Counted from the first letter of the stretch, positions 18,119-26,466 are shown. The stretch is 48,044 bases of DNA from Cyclobacteriaceae bacterium (GCA_947458475.1 CANGZP010000011.1:1-48044); one strand, 5' to 3'. Numbers and translations: made by a program. Notes: generated from the sequence alone by a model not told the origin.

Positions 18119-20019
18119 TGGAACTATCAAATTGGATTCAGCTGATGATTGGGATACCTCTCCTCGGCTTTTTGATTAGTTTGGCTATCCCTGAAAGTAA
18201 GGAAACCTGGCTTTCTCGTGTGGCATTTTACACCGCAGGAATTAACCTCTTGAGTACCTTGGTTTTCCTTTGGTTCTGGGTTTTGCAAGGAGGGATGGAC
18301 CTCAATTTCAAAGAAATTGTACTTTTCAAAAATGAGCATTTCGAGTTTTTGGTAGACTTTTTCTTTGACAGGGTCAGTGCAGTATACCTCATTGTAGGGG
18401 CAATACTCACCTTCCTAATCACCTTTTACAGTAGGTATTACCTACATCGCGAGCCAGGATACAAGCGGTTTTTCAATACAGTCCTTTTCTTTTATTTGGG
18501 TCTCAACCTGACTATCCTGGCAGGAAATTTTGAAACGCTCTTCATCGGATGGGAAGTATTGGGTCTGTCCTCCTTTTTGTTGGTGGCCTTTTACCGCAAA
18601 AATCTCCTTCCGTCTCGTAATGCGATCAAAGTATTTTCCATTTACAGAATTGGGGACGTGGGATTGATTTTGGCCATGTGGGCGAGCCACCACCTTTGGC
18701 ATGCGAATGTTACCTTTTTGGATTTGACAGATGTACAGCGGGTTGTCGATCAGCAGCTCGGTCATTCAGGTATTGCGCTTTTTATTGGATTGATGCTGCT
18801 TCTGGCGGCTGCTGCCAAATCTGCGCAATTTCCTTTTTCCTCCTGGTTGCCAAGGGCGATGGAAGGCCCTACGCCTTCATCAGCCATCTTTTATGGATCG
18901 CTTTCGGTGCATTTGGGCGTTTTCTTGCTCCTACGAACCTATCCTTTCTGGGAAAATCAGTTAGTTGTTCGAATCCTGATTGGGGCTATTGGACTGATTA
19001 CGGCAGTAGTATCTACGATGATTGCTCGGGTGCAAACCTCTGTAAAAACGCAAATTGGCTATGCTTCGCTAACTCAAATTGGGATTATGTTTATTGAAGT
19101 TGCGGCAGGTTTGGAACTGTTGGCCTTGATCCACTTTGCTGGAAATGCATTCCTTAGAACCTATCAATTGCTTGTTTCCCCTTCAGTAGTCAGCTACTTG
19201 ATCCGGGAACAGTTTTATGGATTTGTTCCCAAACAAAAGAAGGTAGTGCGCACTTGGTGGAATCGACTTTACCTTTCCATTTATGTTTGGAGTTTGAAAG
19301 AGTGGAACCTGGACCGTTTCATTCAAGGAAGGGTTTTTAGTCCCTTAAAGAAGTTGGGACATCGCCTTGATTTTCTGAGGTATCGTACCTTGCTCTTGTA
19401 TTTTATCCCCAGTTATGCAGTTGGGGTATACTTACTCGTTGAAGGCTACGAACTTCCTACTTGGCTACACCAAATTTTACCCGTTGTATTTGCATTTCTA
19501 GCCCTATTGATGGTATTGAAATCTTTTACCGAGCGTAGGTCCATTCGTTTGGCCTGGACGTTGTTGTGGATGAACCATTTTTGGATGGTACTGGCTATTG
19601 CTGAGAATGAAAATTTTGCAGCAACTGAAATTGCAATTTACCTCAGTGGCGTTGTCTTCTTCGGTACACTGGGCTGGGGGTTAATTATTTGGATGACCAA
19701 GAAACATGGAGATCTTGGCCTGTATGGCTACCAAGGCTATGTTCGGCAACATCCATTGGTAGCTTTTCTATTCCTATTGGCAGTGTTGGGACTCATTGGG
19801 TTCCCGATATCCCCTACGTTCATCGGGGAAGATTTGCTTTTCAGCCACATCCATGAAGATCAGTTTGTGCTCGCATTTCTAGCGGCTTTGGCCTTCGTGA
19901 TGGAGGGGGTTGCTGCGATACGCATCTATGCACGTCTCTTTTTGGGGACTGTACCTGATCTCAATATTGGGTCTCATTCTACCACTTTGCCAACGGCAAA
20001 CACAAAAAAGATTGCCTAA
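18118..20019 (+). CDS. dabB: DabB, NuoL/MrpA-like ion-translocating subunit
   Basis: Polytopic inner-membrane protein of 633 residues from the proton-conducting antiporter family of complex I and Mrp. It is the partner of DabA and is thought to let protons (or sodium) in to energise CO2 hydration. Family motifs are visible: LFIGWEVLGLSSFLLVAFYR with the membrane glutamate, LLLLAAAAKSAQFPFSSWLPRAMEGPTPSSAIFYGSLSVHLGVFLL with the functional lysine region, and TQIGYASLTQIGIMFIEVAAG. The length is closer to NuoL than to the shorter DabB proteins, with extra C-terminal membrane segments (after residue 400). It overlaps dabA by one base and is followed after 46 nt by the SulP gene. Confidence 0.92.
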   Translation: MELSNWIQLMIGIPLLGFLISLAIPESKETWLSRVAFYTAGINLLSTLVFLWFWVLQGGMDLNFKEIVLFKNEHFEFLVDFFFDRVSAVYLIVGAILTFLITFYSRYYLHREPGYKRFFNTVLFFYLGLNLTILAGNFETLFIGWEVLGLSSFLLVAFYRKNLLPSRNAIKVFSIYRIGDVGLILAMWASHHLWHANVTFLDLTDVQRVVDQQLGHSGIALFIGLMLLLAAAAKSAQFPFSSWLPRAMEGPTPSSAIFYGSLSVHLGVFLLLRTYPFWENQLVVRILIGAIGLITAVVSTMIARVQTSVKTQIGYASLTQIGIMFIEVAAGLELLALIHFAGNAFLRTYQLLVSPSVVSYLIREQFYGFVPKQKKVVRTWWNRLYLSIYVWSLKEWNLDRFIQGRVFSPLKKLGHRLDFLRYRTLLLYFIPSYAVGVYLLVEGYELPTWLHQILPVVFAFLALLMVLKSFTERRSIRLAWTLLWMNHFWMVLAIAENENFAATEIAIYLSGVVFFGTLGWGLIIWMTKKHGDLGLYGYQGYVRQHPLVAFLFLLAVLGLIGFPISPTFIGEDLLFSHIHEDQFVLAFLAALAFVMEGVAAIRIYARLFLGTVPDLNIGSHSTTLPTANTKKIA

Positions 20020-20065
20020 CTAACTAATTAAAGACTTTAAAAGAGGGCGTAGGTCCTAAAATAAT

Positions 20066-21661
20066 ATGAAAATAACAGCAAAAACGCAGGTGCCCAAAGA
20101 CGGTTGGGCTGGGTTAAAAGAAAATTTCGCTGCGGATGCCACCGCAGGGTTTGTGGTATTCTTGTTGGCCATGCCCTTGAGTTTGGGGATTGCCAAAGCC
20201 TCAGATTTTCCGCCCATAATGGGTTTGGTTACTGCCATCATTGGCGGTATTTTAGTTAGTGTCATTTCTGGTTCACGCTTGACGATCAAGGGACCTGCTG
20301 CAGGACTTATTGTGGTCGTTGCCGGAGCAGTAGCTGCTTTTGGAGGTGGAGAGACCGGTTGGAAGTTCGCCTTAGGAGCCATGATCGTTGCTGGATTAGT
20401 TCAGGTGTTATTCGGCCTGTTCAAGTTTGGGAAGTTGGTGGATGTGTTTCCACTTTCTGCCATTCATGGGATGCTAGCTGCCATAGGGATCATTATCATT
20501 GTGAAGCAGATACCCGTATTTTTGGATGTCAATCCCGAGCTATACAAAGGGATGAGTACAGTGGCTATGATCAAGGCAATCCCGACCTTTTTCGCCAATT
20601 TTGATCCTAGAGCCACGCTTATCGGGGTTTACAGTCTGTCCATCATGCTTGGCTGGCCTTACCTTAAGGACTTTACCTTAGGTAAAATTCCAGCGCCATT
20701 GATGGTTTTGCTGGTGGCAATTCCTTCGGAGTTGGCCATGGATTTTGCGCATACCGAGCCTCCCTATGCCTTGTTGCATATTGGTAATTTGATGGACAGT
20801 ATTTCCTTGCACACTGATTTTTCTGGAGTTTTTCAGACCGGAACCTTTGTAAAGTATGTGATCATGTTTGCCCTTGTGGGTTCGCTTGAGTCCTTGTTGA
20901 CCGTGAAAGCTATTGACCTTGCAGATCCTTACCGAAGAAAGTCCAATACGAACAAGGACTTGATTGCTGTCGGTGTGGGAAATACAGTAAGCGCATTTTT
21001 GGGTGGATTGCCGATGATTTCTGAGGTGGCTCGTAGTTCTGCGAATGTCAACCAAGGTGCCAAAACCCGATGGGCCAATTTCTTCCATGGGATATTTTTG
21101 CTTGTGTTTGTGCTTGTTGCCACACCAGTAATCGAGATGATCCCGAATGCTGCCCTTGCGGCCATGCTTATTTCTGTGGGTATCAAATTGGCCCACCCAA
21201 AGGAATTCATCCATACCTTCCATATTGGGAAGGAACAGTTGGCTATTTTCTTGGTCACCATCTTTTTTACCCTCGTCGAAGATTTGCTCATCGGTATTGC
21301 AGCAGGGGTCCTGTTGAAAATGATCCTGCACCTAGCCAAAGGCACTCCGATTTCCTCCTTCTTCAAGGCACCTACTGTGGTGTCCTTTAACAATAATCAG
21401 TATTTGGTTGAAATAGATAAGGCGGCTATTTTTTCCAACTATTTGGGAATCAAACGAAAATTGGAAGAAATTCCAGCGGGATTTAATGTTACCATTGATT
21501 TAAAAAACACCAAATTGGTGGACCATTCGGTCATGGAGAATCTACATCGTTTTCAGGAGGACTACAAAGAAAATGGTGGAACCGTAAAAATCATCGGATT
21601 GGAAAAGCACCAACCTGTTTCGGATCATGCGCTTGCCGCTCGAAAGGTAATCGCGAGTTAA
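20066..21661 (+). CDS. SulP-family inorganic anion (probably bicarbonate) transporter
   Basis: A 531-residue SLC26/SulP permease: about twelve membrane segments beginning with the family region ADATAGFVVFLLAMPLSLGIAKASDFPPIMGLVTAIIGG (residues 23-61), SGSRLTIKGPAAGL, and a C-terminal STAS domain from about residue 435 (DLKNTKLVDHSVMENLHRF). SulP proteins carry sulfate, bicarbonate or dicarboxylates. Position directly behind dabA-dabB points to bicarbonate, as in BicA-like systems; this is inference from context. Gap to dabB is 46 nt without a terminator, so it is probably in the same operon. The following DUF2490 gene starts 33 nt later. Confidence 0.92.
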   Translation: MKITAKTQVPKDGWAGLKENFAADATAGFVVFLLAMPLSLGIAKASDFPPIMGLVTAIIGGILVSVISGSRLTIKGPAAGLIVVVAGAVAAFGGGETGWKFALGAMIVAGLVQVLFGLFKFGKLVDVFPLSAIHGMLAAIGIIIIVKQIPVFLDVNPELYKGMSTVAMIKAIPTFFANFDPRATLIGVYSLSIMLGWPYLKDFTLGKIPAPLMVLLVAIPSELAMDFAHTEPPYALLHIGNLMDSISLHTDFSGVFQTGTFVKYVIMFALVGSLESLLTVKAIDLADPYRRKSNTNKDLIAVGVGNTVSAFLGGLPMISEVARSSANVNQGAKTRWANFFHGIFLLVFVLVATPVIEMIPNAALAAMLISVGIKLAHPKEFIHTFHIGKEQLAIFLVTIFFTLVEDLLIGIAAGVLLKMILHLAKGTPISSFFKAPTVVSFNNNQYLVEIDKAAIFSNYLGIKRKLEEIPAGFNVTIDLKNTKLVDHSVMENLHRFQEDYKENGGTVKIIGLEKHQPVSDHALAARKVIAS

Positions 21662-21694
21662 CCCGATCAGGTGAAATTCTAAATCGCACGAACC

Positions 21695-22477
21695 ATGAAT
21701 GCAAGGCGCTCAATTTTCTGCACGATCGTCGTGCTAGGCCTATTTTTCAATCCATCATTTGGGCAAAACAATCGGCTGAACACTTCCAATCAAATTGGTT
21801 GGTATACCTATTTTGGAACCTTCAAGCTCTCCAATAAACTAGGTTTGCATACGGAATATCAATTTCGGAGAACTCCGGCAATCACCGATTGGCAGCAGAG
21901 TTTGTTGCGTCTAGGATTGAACTACCAGCTTCATCCTGCTATCCAAGTAAGGGTAGGCTATGGCTGGATAGAAACCTTTCCTTATGGAGAATTTCCATTG
22001 AATGGGTTTGGGAAGCAATTTACCGAGCACCGGATTTTCCAGATGGCGCAGCTTTCCCAAAAAGTAGGCAAGGTGGACTTTTCACACCGATTTATGCTCG
22101 AACAGCGTTTCGTGGGGAGGTATGCCTCCGCCAATGCGACACGGGAAGTCGATTTTCCATTGCTTCACCGAATGCGGTACATGGTTCGGATGCAAGTGCC
22201 CTTGAAAGGAAATGAGATCCAAGATAAAACTCCGTATCTGGCTGTCTACGATGAGGTATTTGTCGGTTTTGGGGAAAATGTAAACGTTAATGTGTTTGAC
22301 CAAAATCGAATAGGCGTTTTACTAGGATTTCGCTTTTCTAAAAAATTCAGATTGGAAGGCGGTTACCTTAACCAGACCCTGCAGTACGGAAGGCTGATCA
22401 ATGGGAAAAATGGTTTTCAATACAATAATGGGTTGATTATCAATTCAAATTTCACGCTGGATTTGACGAAAAAGTAG
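21695..22477 (+). CDS. DUF2490 outer-membrane beta-barrel protein
   Basis: A 260-residue secreted protein: signal peptide MNARRSIFCTIVVLGLFFNPSFGQ with cleavage probably after the Gly or Gln, then alternating amphipathic strands (LGLHTEYQFRRTPAITDWQQSLLRLGLNYQL, IQVRVGYGWIETFPYGEFP, TEHRIFQMAQLSQKVG) ending with an aromatic-rich strand, as in DUF2490 barrels. It is likely in the outer membrane. It is the last gene of the dab-sulP group, 33 nt after the transporter, so it might be an outer-membrane accessory of inorganic-carbon uptake; the function of the family is not known. Palindrome array C starts 17 nt after its stop codon. Confidence 0.8.
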   Translation: MNARRSIFCTIVVLGLFFNPSFGQNNRLNTSNQIGWYTYFGTFKLSNKLGLHTEYQFRRTPAITDWQQSLLRLGLNYQLHPAIQVRVGYGWIETFPYGEFPLNGFGKQFTEHRIFQMAQLSQKVGKVDFSHRFMLEQRFVGRYASANATREVDFPLLHRMRYMVRMQVPLKGNEIQDKTPYLAVYDEVFVGFGENVNVNVFDQNRIGVLLGFRFSKKFRLEGGYLNQTLQYGRLINGKNGFQYNNGLIINSNFTLDLTKK

Positions 22478-22494
22478 TTTTAGGTTTGCCTATT

Positions 22495-22783
22495 GCGGCG
22501 GGTTTACCTACTGGTTCTGTTCAACACGCCTTGGCGGGTTGGGATTCCTTTCCTCGGGTTTAGCTGTCTTCGGTAGGTTCACCTGCCGCGGTAGGGTTCA
22601 CCTACCTTCCCCAGGTTTCACCTAGGGTTATTCAAGGTTTGATCCGCCGCGGCGGATCTTTTCGAGAGAATGGATTTGATTATTCAGGACCCGCTCGTCG
22701 GGTCAAACTTATGAATAACCATGGGAGAATCCCATGGTATATGGACTACTAATGGTCCTCAGGACCCGCTCGGCGGGTCCAAC
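22495..22783. repeat. Palindrome array C
   Basis: A 289-nt array in the same module order as A and B. It shares GCGGCGGGTTTACCTAC...TTCTGTTCAA with 13868-13896 of array A. The central hairpin is GATCCGCCGCGGCGGATC (22640-22657) where A and B have GACCCGCGGTGGCGGGTC: both arms changed together. It continues with TCTTTTCGAGAGA, GATTATTCA, GACCCGCTCGTCGGGTC, CCATGGG/CCCATGG, TATGGACTACTAATGG (22740-22755) and GGACCCGCTCGGCGGGTCC. No gene or transposase is next to it. Confidence 0.85.
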
Positions 22784-22901
22784 ATACCTCCAACAATTAA
22801 CTAATTCACTATCAAATCCGTTAAGGAGTAGTGATTACCGATGTAATCCATTTTAACTAAATCTTAAGAATTCACTAAGGGGCTGAAAAGAGTGCCCACT
22901 C

Positions 22902-22909
22902 TATTTTTG
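22902..22909 (+). promoter_or_regulatory. -7 promoter box of the Rieske operon
   Basis: TATTTTTG is a perfect TAnnTTTG match, 25 nt before the ATG of the Rieske gene. No good -33 box is seen. The stretch 22784-22901 is otherwise featureless. Confidence 0.5.
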
Positions 22910-22934
22910 AATTGTATTTTAACCAACTACCCTA

Positions 22935-23381
22935 ATGAACGAAAAAATGAACCGCATGGAGTTTCTGAAAAGGCTAGGGCTAAAAGGAGCTTCCCTTTTT
23001 GCTGTCTACTGTGCTGCTTCTGGATTGAGCAGCTGCGTCAACGAAAGCATGGACCCAACCACAACTACAGGGGGTACTGGTAATGAGTTGATCCTAGATC
23101 TGAATTCAGCTGCCTATTCCAAACTCAATACTGTAGGAAATTACGTGGTTGTAAGTGGCGTTGTAATAGCTCGAGTTAGTGCAACCGCTTTTGCTGCTGT
23201 AACCCAAGTATGTTCCCATGAAGGCCAGCGAAAAGTAGTATTTAACGCAGGTGAATTTTATTGTCCTGCTCATGGTGCGCGATTTGATACCGCCGGAAAG
23301 GGACTCAACTCTACGGGTTCAAGAGGACTGAAAACCTACGTGACTACCCTGGATGGCACGACCTTAAAAGTGACTGTATGA
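22935..23381 (+). CDS. Rieske [2Fe-2S] lipoprotein
   Basis: A 148-residue exported Rieske protein. The N terminus MNEKMNRMEFLKRLGLKGASLFAVYCAASGLSSC looks like a signal with a lipobox (LSSC, lipid attachment at Cys34), followed by a Thr/Gly-rich linker. The cluster ligands are Cys93 and His95 (CSHEGQ) and Cys110 and His113 (CPAHGARFD), the standard C-x-H and C-x-x-H boxes. It is too short for a bc1/b6f Rieske subunit with its own membrane helix and has no cytochrome b neighbour, so it is probably an independent periplasmic electron carrier. Its TGA overlaps the next gene's ATG (ATGA). Confidence 0.9.
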   Translation: MNEKMNRMEFLKRLGLKGASLFAVYCAASGLSSCVNESMDPTTTTGGTGNELILDLNSAAYSKLNTVGNYVVVSGVVIARVSATAFAAVTQVCSHEGQRKVVFNAGEFYCPAHGARFDTAGKGLNSTGSRGLKTYVTTLDGTTLKVTV

Positions 23382-24370
23382 TGATTAGGCCAATCTTTAC
23401 CCAGCGACTGCTTCCTGCAGGGTTTCTTTTCCTCTTCCTTTTCCTTGGGTCTAGCCCTTGGAAGGGCGCTTTGGCACAAGATGACCTGCTGAGCCTGCTT
23501 GATGCAGAGCAATCCAAAGAGCCCACCTACACGATGGCGACCTTTAAGGCTTCTCGCCTCATCAATGGGCAGACTATCGAAACCATCTCCAAAAACCACC
23601 TCAATTTTTGGATTTCCCACCGTTTTGGCGCCGTAAATTCTGGGTTTATAGCTAATTTTTTCGGTCTCGACGAAGCCAAAATCCGACTGGGTTTGGAGTA
23701 TGGTTTGACTGACCGTTGGCTCGTAGGAGCAGGAAGGAGCTCCCTGGAAAAAACCTACGACCTATATACCAAGTACAAGGTCCTGCGCCAATCTAACCTA
23801 GTTCCTGTCACCGTAACTGCCATGGCGGGCTGGGGAATCAACACCATGCCTTCGGGATACATCATGGAGTCGGGTTCCCCTATGAAGTTTAACAACAATA
23901 TCGAGCGCTATTCCTACTGGAGTCAGGTGCTGGTAGCGCGCAAGTTTACCGAAAAGCTTTCCCTACAGCTCATGCCTACACTCATCCACGTCAACAAGGT
24001 TGAGGATCCCAGCATCCCCAACCAGGTGCTTGCACTTGGGGCAGGAGGGCGGTACAAACTCAGCCAGCGGGTGACGCTTTCTGCGGAGTACTACTATACC
24101 TTGCGTGAACTAGAGGAGGATGAGGACGACGATGATGGCGGAGGAACTGGAGGCATTCCTTATCCCTACCGTAATGCACTCTCATTAGGTGTGGACATTG
24201 AAACGGGTGGTCACGTGTTCCAATTTCACCTCACCAATGCCCGTGGCATGGTAGAAAAGCAATTTATCGGGCAAAATGTGGGTTCATGGGGTAAAGGAGA
24301 CATTTTCTATGGATTCAACATCGCTAGAACCTTCAGTTTGGACAAAGCCGCTAGAAACGCACACAAATGA
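23378..24370 (+). CDS. DUF5777 family beta-barrel protein
   Basis: A 330-residue secreted protein with signal peptide ending PWKGALAQ and a beta-strand-rich body typical of the DUF5777 outer-membrane barrels (SKNHLNFWISHRFGAVNSG, LGLEYGLTDRWLVGAGRSS, ending NIARTFSL). A strongly acidic loop, EEDEDDDDGGG, sits near residue 250 and could bind cations. The gene overlaps both neighbours by ATGA, so the three products are likely made in equal amounts: a Rieske lipoprotein, this barrel and a YceI protein. The barrel's function is not known. Confidence 0.85.
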   Translation: MMIRPIFTQRLLPAGFLFLFLFLGSSPWKGALAQDDLLSLLDAEQSKEPTYTMATFKASRLINGQTIETISKNHLNFWISHRFGAVNSGFIANFFGLDEAKIRLGLEYGLTDRWLVGAGRSSLEKTYDLYTKYKVLRQSNLVPVTVTAMAGWGINTMPSGYIMESGSPMKFNNNIERYSYWSQVLVARKFTEKLSLQLMPTLIHVNKVEDPSIPNQVLALGAGGRYKLSQRVTLSAEYYYTLRELEEDEDDDDGGGTGGIPYPYRNALSLGVDIETGGHVFQFHLTNARGMVEKQFIGQNVGSWGKGDIFYGFNIARTFSLDKAARNAHK

Positions 24371-24912
24371 AAAAATCGGTCCTCTTCTTTTCCTTTTTCC
24401 TACTGCTAGGAAGCGGTTTGTCTTTTGGTCAAACCTTGTACAGAACTTCCGTGGGGGAGGTATCCTTTTTTTCCAAGACCCCTGCGCTAGACATCGAAGC
24501 ACTCAACAAAAAGGCCGGTGCCATTCTCAATGCAGGTACACGTGACTTGGCGATACAGATGAAAATCACTGATTTTCAGTTTCCCAACAAGCTGATGCAG
24601 GAGCACTTCAATGAGAATTATATGGAGAGCGAGCGCTTTCCTACGGCTAAGTTTGCTGGGAAAATCGCCGAAGAAATTGATCTAAGCAAGCCAGGTACTT
24701 ATTTGGTAACCGCAGCAGGCAACATGACTATTCACGGGGTCACCAAACCTGTGACGGTCAAGGGCTCGATTGTGGCTACCGCCAATGAGATGAGAGTTAC
24801 TTTCGCCTTTACCGTGCGCACGGAAGACTACAAGATTGAGGTGCCCACGCTGGTATTCAACAAGATTGCTGAGGTGATTGAAGTCAGCGGAAAGTTGAAT
24901 TTGGTGAAGTAG
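24367..24912 (+). CDS. YceI family lipid-binding periplasmic protein
   Basis: A 181-residue protein with signal peptide MKKSVLFFSFFLLLGSGLSFGQ. The mature part has the YceI lipocalin-like barrel: IEALNKKAGAILNAGTRDLAIQMKITDFQFPNKLMQEHFNENYMESERFPTAKFAGKI contains the family hallmark of a strand, HFNENYMESERFPTA, and GNMTIHGVTKPV follows. YceI proteins bind polyisoprenoids or similar hydrophobic molecules such as quinone precursors. It ends the ATGA-linked Rieske/DUF5777 operon, which hints at a lipid or quinone-linked redox role in the periplasm. Confidence 0.92.
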   Translation: MKKSVLFFSFFLLLGSGLSFGQTLYRTSVGEVSFFSKTPALDIEALNKKAGAILNAGTRDLAIQMKITDFQFPNKLMQEHFNENYMESERFPTAKFAGKIAEEIDLSKPGTYLVTAAGNMTIHGVTKPVTVKGSIVATANEMRVTFAFTVRTEDYKIEVPTLVFNKIAEVIEVSGKLNLVK

Positions 24913-25097
24913 TAACGGATATTCTTTACTCGATTTCCTAATAGGGTTTTTTCTTTTTCTCGTAAAGACTTAGAGCCGCAATGGGGTTTATTCTTGGTTC
25001 CTTCCAACTGAAAGTAGTTCGCCAAGGGGTTAATTCTTTGCGCCTGCCCTCCGTGGCGGGTCCTTCCGAGAAAAAGAAGAATAAAAATTTAAGCTAC
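24913..25097. repeat. Degenerate intergenic repeat (TTCTTTGCGCC family)
   Basis: The gap between yceI and the toxin-antitoxin pair holds a decayed copy of the repeat at 26122-26432: TTCTTTACTC, CTCGTAAAGACT, TTCGCCAAGGGGTTAATTCTTTGCGCCT (25020-25047 area) and the short hairpin CCTGCCCTCCGTGGCGGGT at 25043-25061. No gene is seen. Confidence 0.5.
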
Positions 25098-25406
25098 TTA
25101 TTTAAACTCAACTTTAAAGTTTAGAAAGCCTCCAAGCCCGTCTTGGATGATACGCATCAATGTGGATAGCCGGATGTCACTGGCATTGTTCTCTATTCGA
25201 GAAATGTAATTTTTTGTGGTTCCACACTTCTCTGCCAATTGCTCTTGTGTAAGCCCTTTCTCTTTTCGAAGTTCCTGAAGCATGACCCCAAGTTTGAAGG
25301 CCTCAAATTCCTGTTCATACCGCTCTCGTCCCAAGCTCCCAGGAGTGCCATATTGACTATCCAAGTGATCTGAAAATGAAGTGATCTTAGTTTTTTCTGT
25401 TTTCAT
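25098..25406 (-). CDS. XRE-type antitoxin (HigA-like)
   Basis: A 102-residue DNA-binding protein. The Cro/CI helix-turn-helix occupies about residues 38-93: [49 protein letters not shown]. The first 35 residues are polar and probably form the toxin-neutralising arm. It follows the toxin gene, with 20 nt overlap, the inverted order typical of HigBA. It is expected to bind and repress the shared promoter upstream of 25740. Confidence 0.88.
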   Translation of the reverse strand: MKTEKTKITSFSDHLDSQYGTPGSLGRERYEQEFEAFKLGVMLQELRKEKGLTQEQLAEKCGTTKNYISRIENNASDIRLSTLMRIIQDGLGGFLNFKVEFK

Positions 25407-25740
25407 CGAAGTAGTGTTTTTTTAGTTTTTCGGCGAGTTCAATTTCTTTTTTTGGAGTCTTTTGGGTCTTTTTTTGGAAACCATTGATGAGAATAATCAG
25501 GTTGCCTTTGTCAAAGAATGCAAACACCCGGTAAATGTCAGATCCCTGTTCTACCCGTATTTCATTGAGTCCGTCTGATTGACTCAAATGCTTGAAATAC
25601 TTTATGGGTACCTTAGCTATGGAGGCGATTAGTTGCAGCGTCCAGTTAAACCTTTTCTTGACTTCAGGTTTCAGGGTTTCGAAAAATTCCAGATAATAGG
25701 TTCCGTAATACAGGATTTCGCGAAAATTCTTGGTATTCAT
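25387..25740 (-). CDS. RelE/HigB-like toxin (Gp49 family)
   Basis: A 117-residue basic protein of the RelE/ParE fold, Gp49-like group. Diagnostic stretches are [10 protein letters not shown]-like [17 protein letters not shown], then [61 protein letters not shown]; the last part ([10 protein letters not shown]...E.A) is the conserved C-terminal helix region of HigB-type mRNA interferases. It probably cleaves mRNA on the ribosome. It is the first gene of the pair, and the pair sits between two blocks of intergenic repeats, suggesting mobility or recent acquisition. Confidence 0.88.
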   Translation of the reverse strand: MNTKNFREILYYGTYYLEFFETLKPEVKKRFNWTLQLIASIAKVPIKYFKHLSQSDGLNEIRVEQGSDIYRVFAFFDKGNLIILINGFQKKTQKTPKKEIELAEKLKKHYFDENRKN

Positions 25741-25899
25741 GTTGCCGTTAGCTAATGCAAAGTTACCTAAATAGGTAACATTTTGCGAATTTTAAAAAAT
25801 AATTTGAGTACTTAATTACTGGTAATAGATTGAAAAAATTCCAATTAGATGTTTAGGATAGAGTTTATCAATTTTTGGAATAAAATTTTAGCTCTTAAT

Positions 25900-26015
25900 G
25901 ACCCGCTGGGGCGGGTCAAACTTTGAATTGCCCTGGGTTGCACCCGCCTTGGTGGGTGTAATCCGGGGGATGGAATAAATAGTTGTTTTGGAAGACCCGC
26001 TAGGGCGGGTCTAAC
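25900..26015. repeat. Palindrome array D (short, partly decayed)
   Basis: Two outer hairpins, GACCCGCTGGGGCGGGTC (25900-25917) and GACCCGCTAGGGCGGGTC (25994-26011), enclose a long nested hairpin CCCTGGGTTGCACCC / GGGTGTAATCCGGGGG whose mismatches are all G-T type. It shares the stem class and flanking AAAC/TAAC and TTGAAT pieces with arrays A-C but lacks the TATGGACTACTAATGG linker. Confidence 0.7.
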
Positions 26016-26121
26016 CCTACACCACAAAAAAATAATTTCGGATACCAAAGACCTGTTGCAGTTCAATAGTCTGCATTGATTTTTTTTATTTTTAGTTTTG
26101 CGCCACGGCGGGGAATCATCC

Positions 26122-26432
26122 CTTTGTGCCTGCCCTCCGTGGAGGGTCTTTGCGAGAATAAATATTTTAAAAAGCTATAATGCGCGCAAAGGCGCCAAGC
26201 CGCAAAGGAGTATATTCTTTACTCCTCCCCATGTAAGGTAGGCCGCCAAGGAATTAATTCTTTGCGCCTCTGCGCCTTTGCGAGAATACATATTTCAAAA
26301 GTTATAATGCGCGCTAAGCCACCAAGGAGTTTATTCTTTGCGCCTTCCCACGGAAAGTAGGACGCTAAGGAGTTAAGTTTATTCTTTGCGCCTGCCTACC
26401 GCAGGCAGGTCTCTGCGCCTTGGCGAGCTAAT
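26122..26432. repeat. Three tandem copies of a ~130-bp TTTGCGCCT repeat
   Basis: Copies begin at about 26122, 26260 and 26384. The consensus is CTTTGCGCCTCTGCGCCTTT, then GCGAGAATAnATATTT, AAAAGnTATAATGCGCGC, then CCAAGGAGTTTATTCTTTG. The first and third copies have a 16-17 nt GC-rich hairpin inserted right after CTTTG(C/T)GCCT (26129-26147 and 26391-26410); the second does not. Repeats made of CGCAAAG-like words are common between genes in Bacteroidota. Confidence 0.7.
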
Positions 26433-26437
26433 AAAAC

Positions 26438-26466
26438 AAAAAAAACCTTCAAAATTGATTTGAAGG
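26438..26466 (-). terminator. Rho-independent terminator after the CAT tRNA
   Basis: Read on the minus strand: CCTTCAAA, a short loop, TTTGAAGG, then eight T. It begins 12 nt after the tRNA 3' end. Confidence 0.8.

Noticed and set aside
25845-26066. A 73-codon minus-strand frame
   Set aside because: It is mostly translation of palindrome array D, without homology-like motifs or a plausible start.
26122-26432. CRISPR-like reading of the tandem TTTGCGCC repeats
   Set aside because: Only three copies with a ~130-bp period, internal variation throughout and no distinct spacers.
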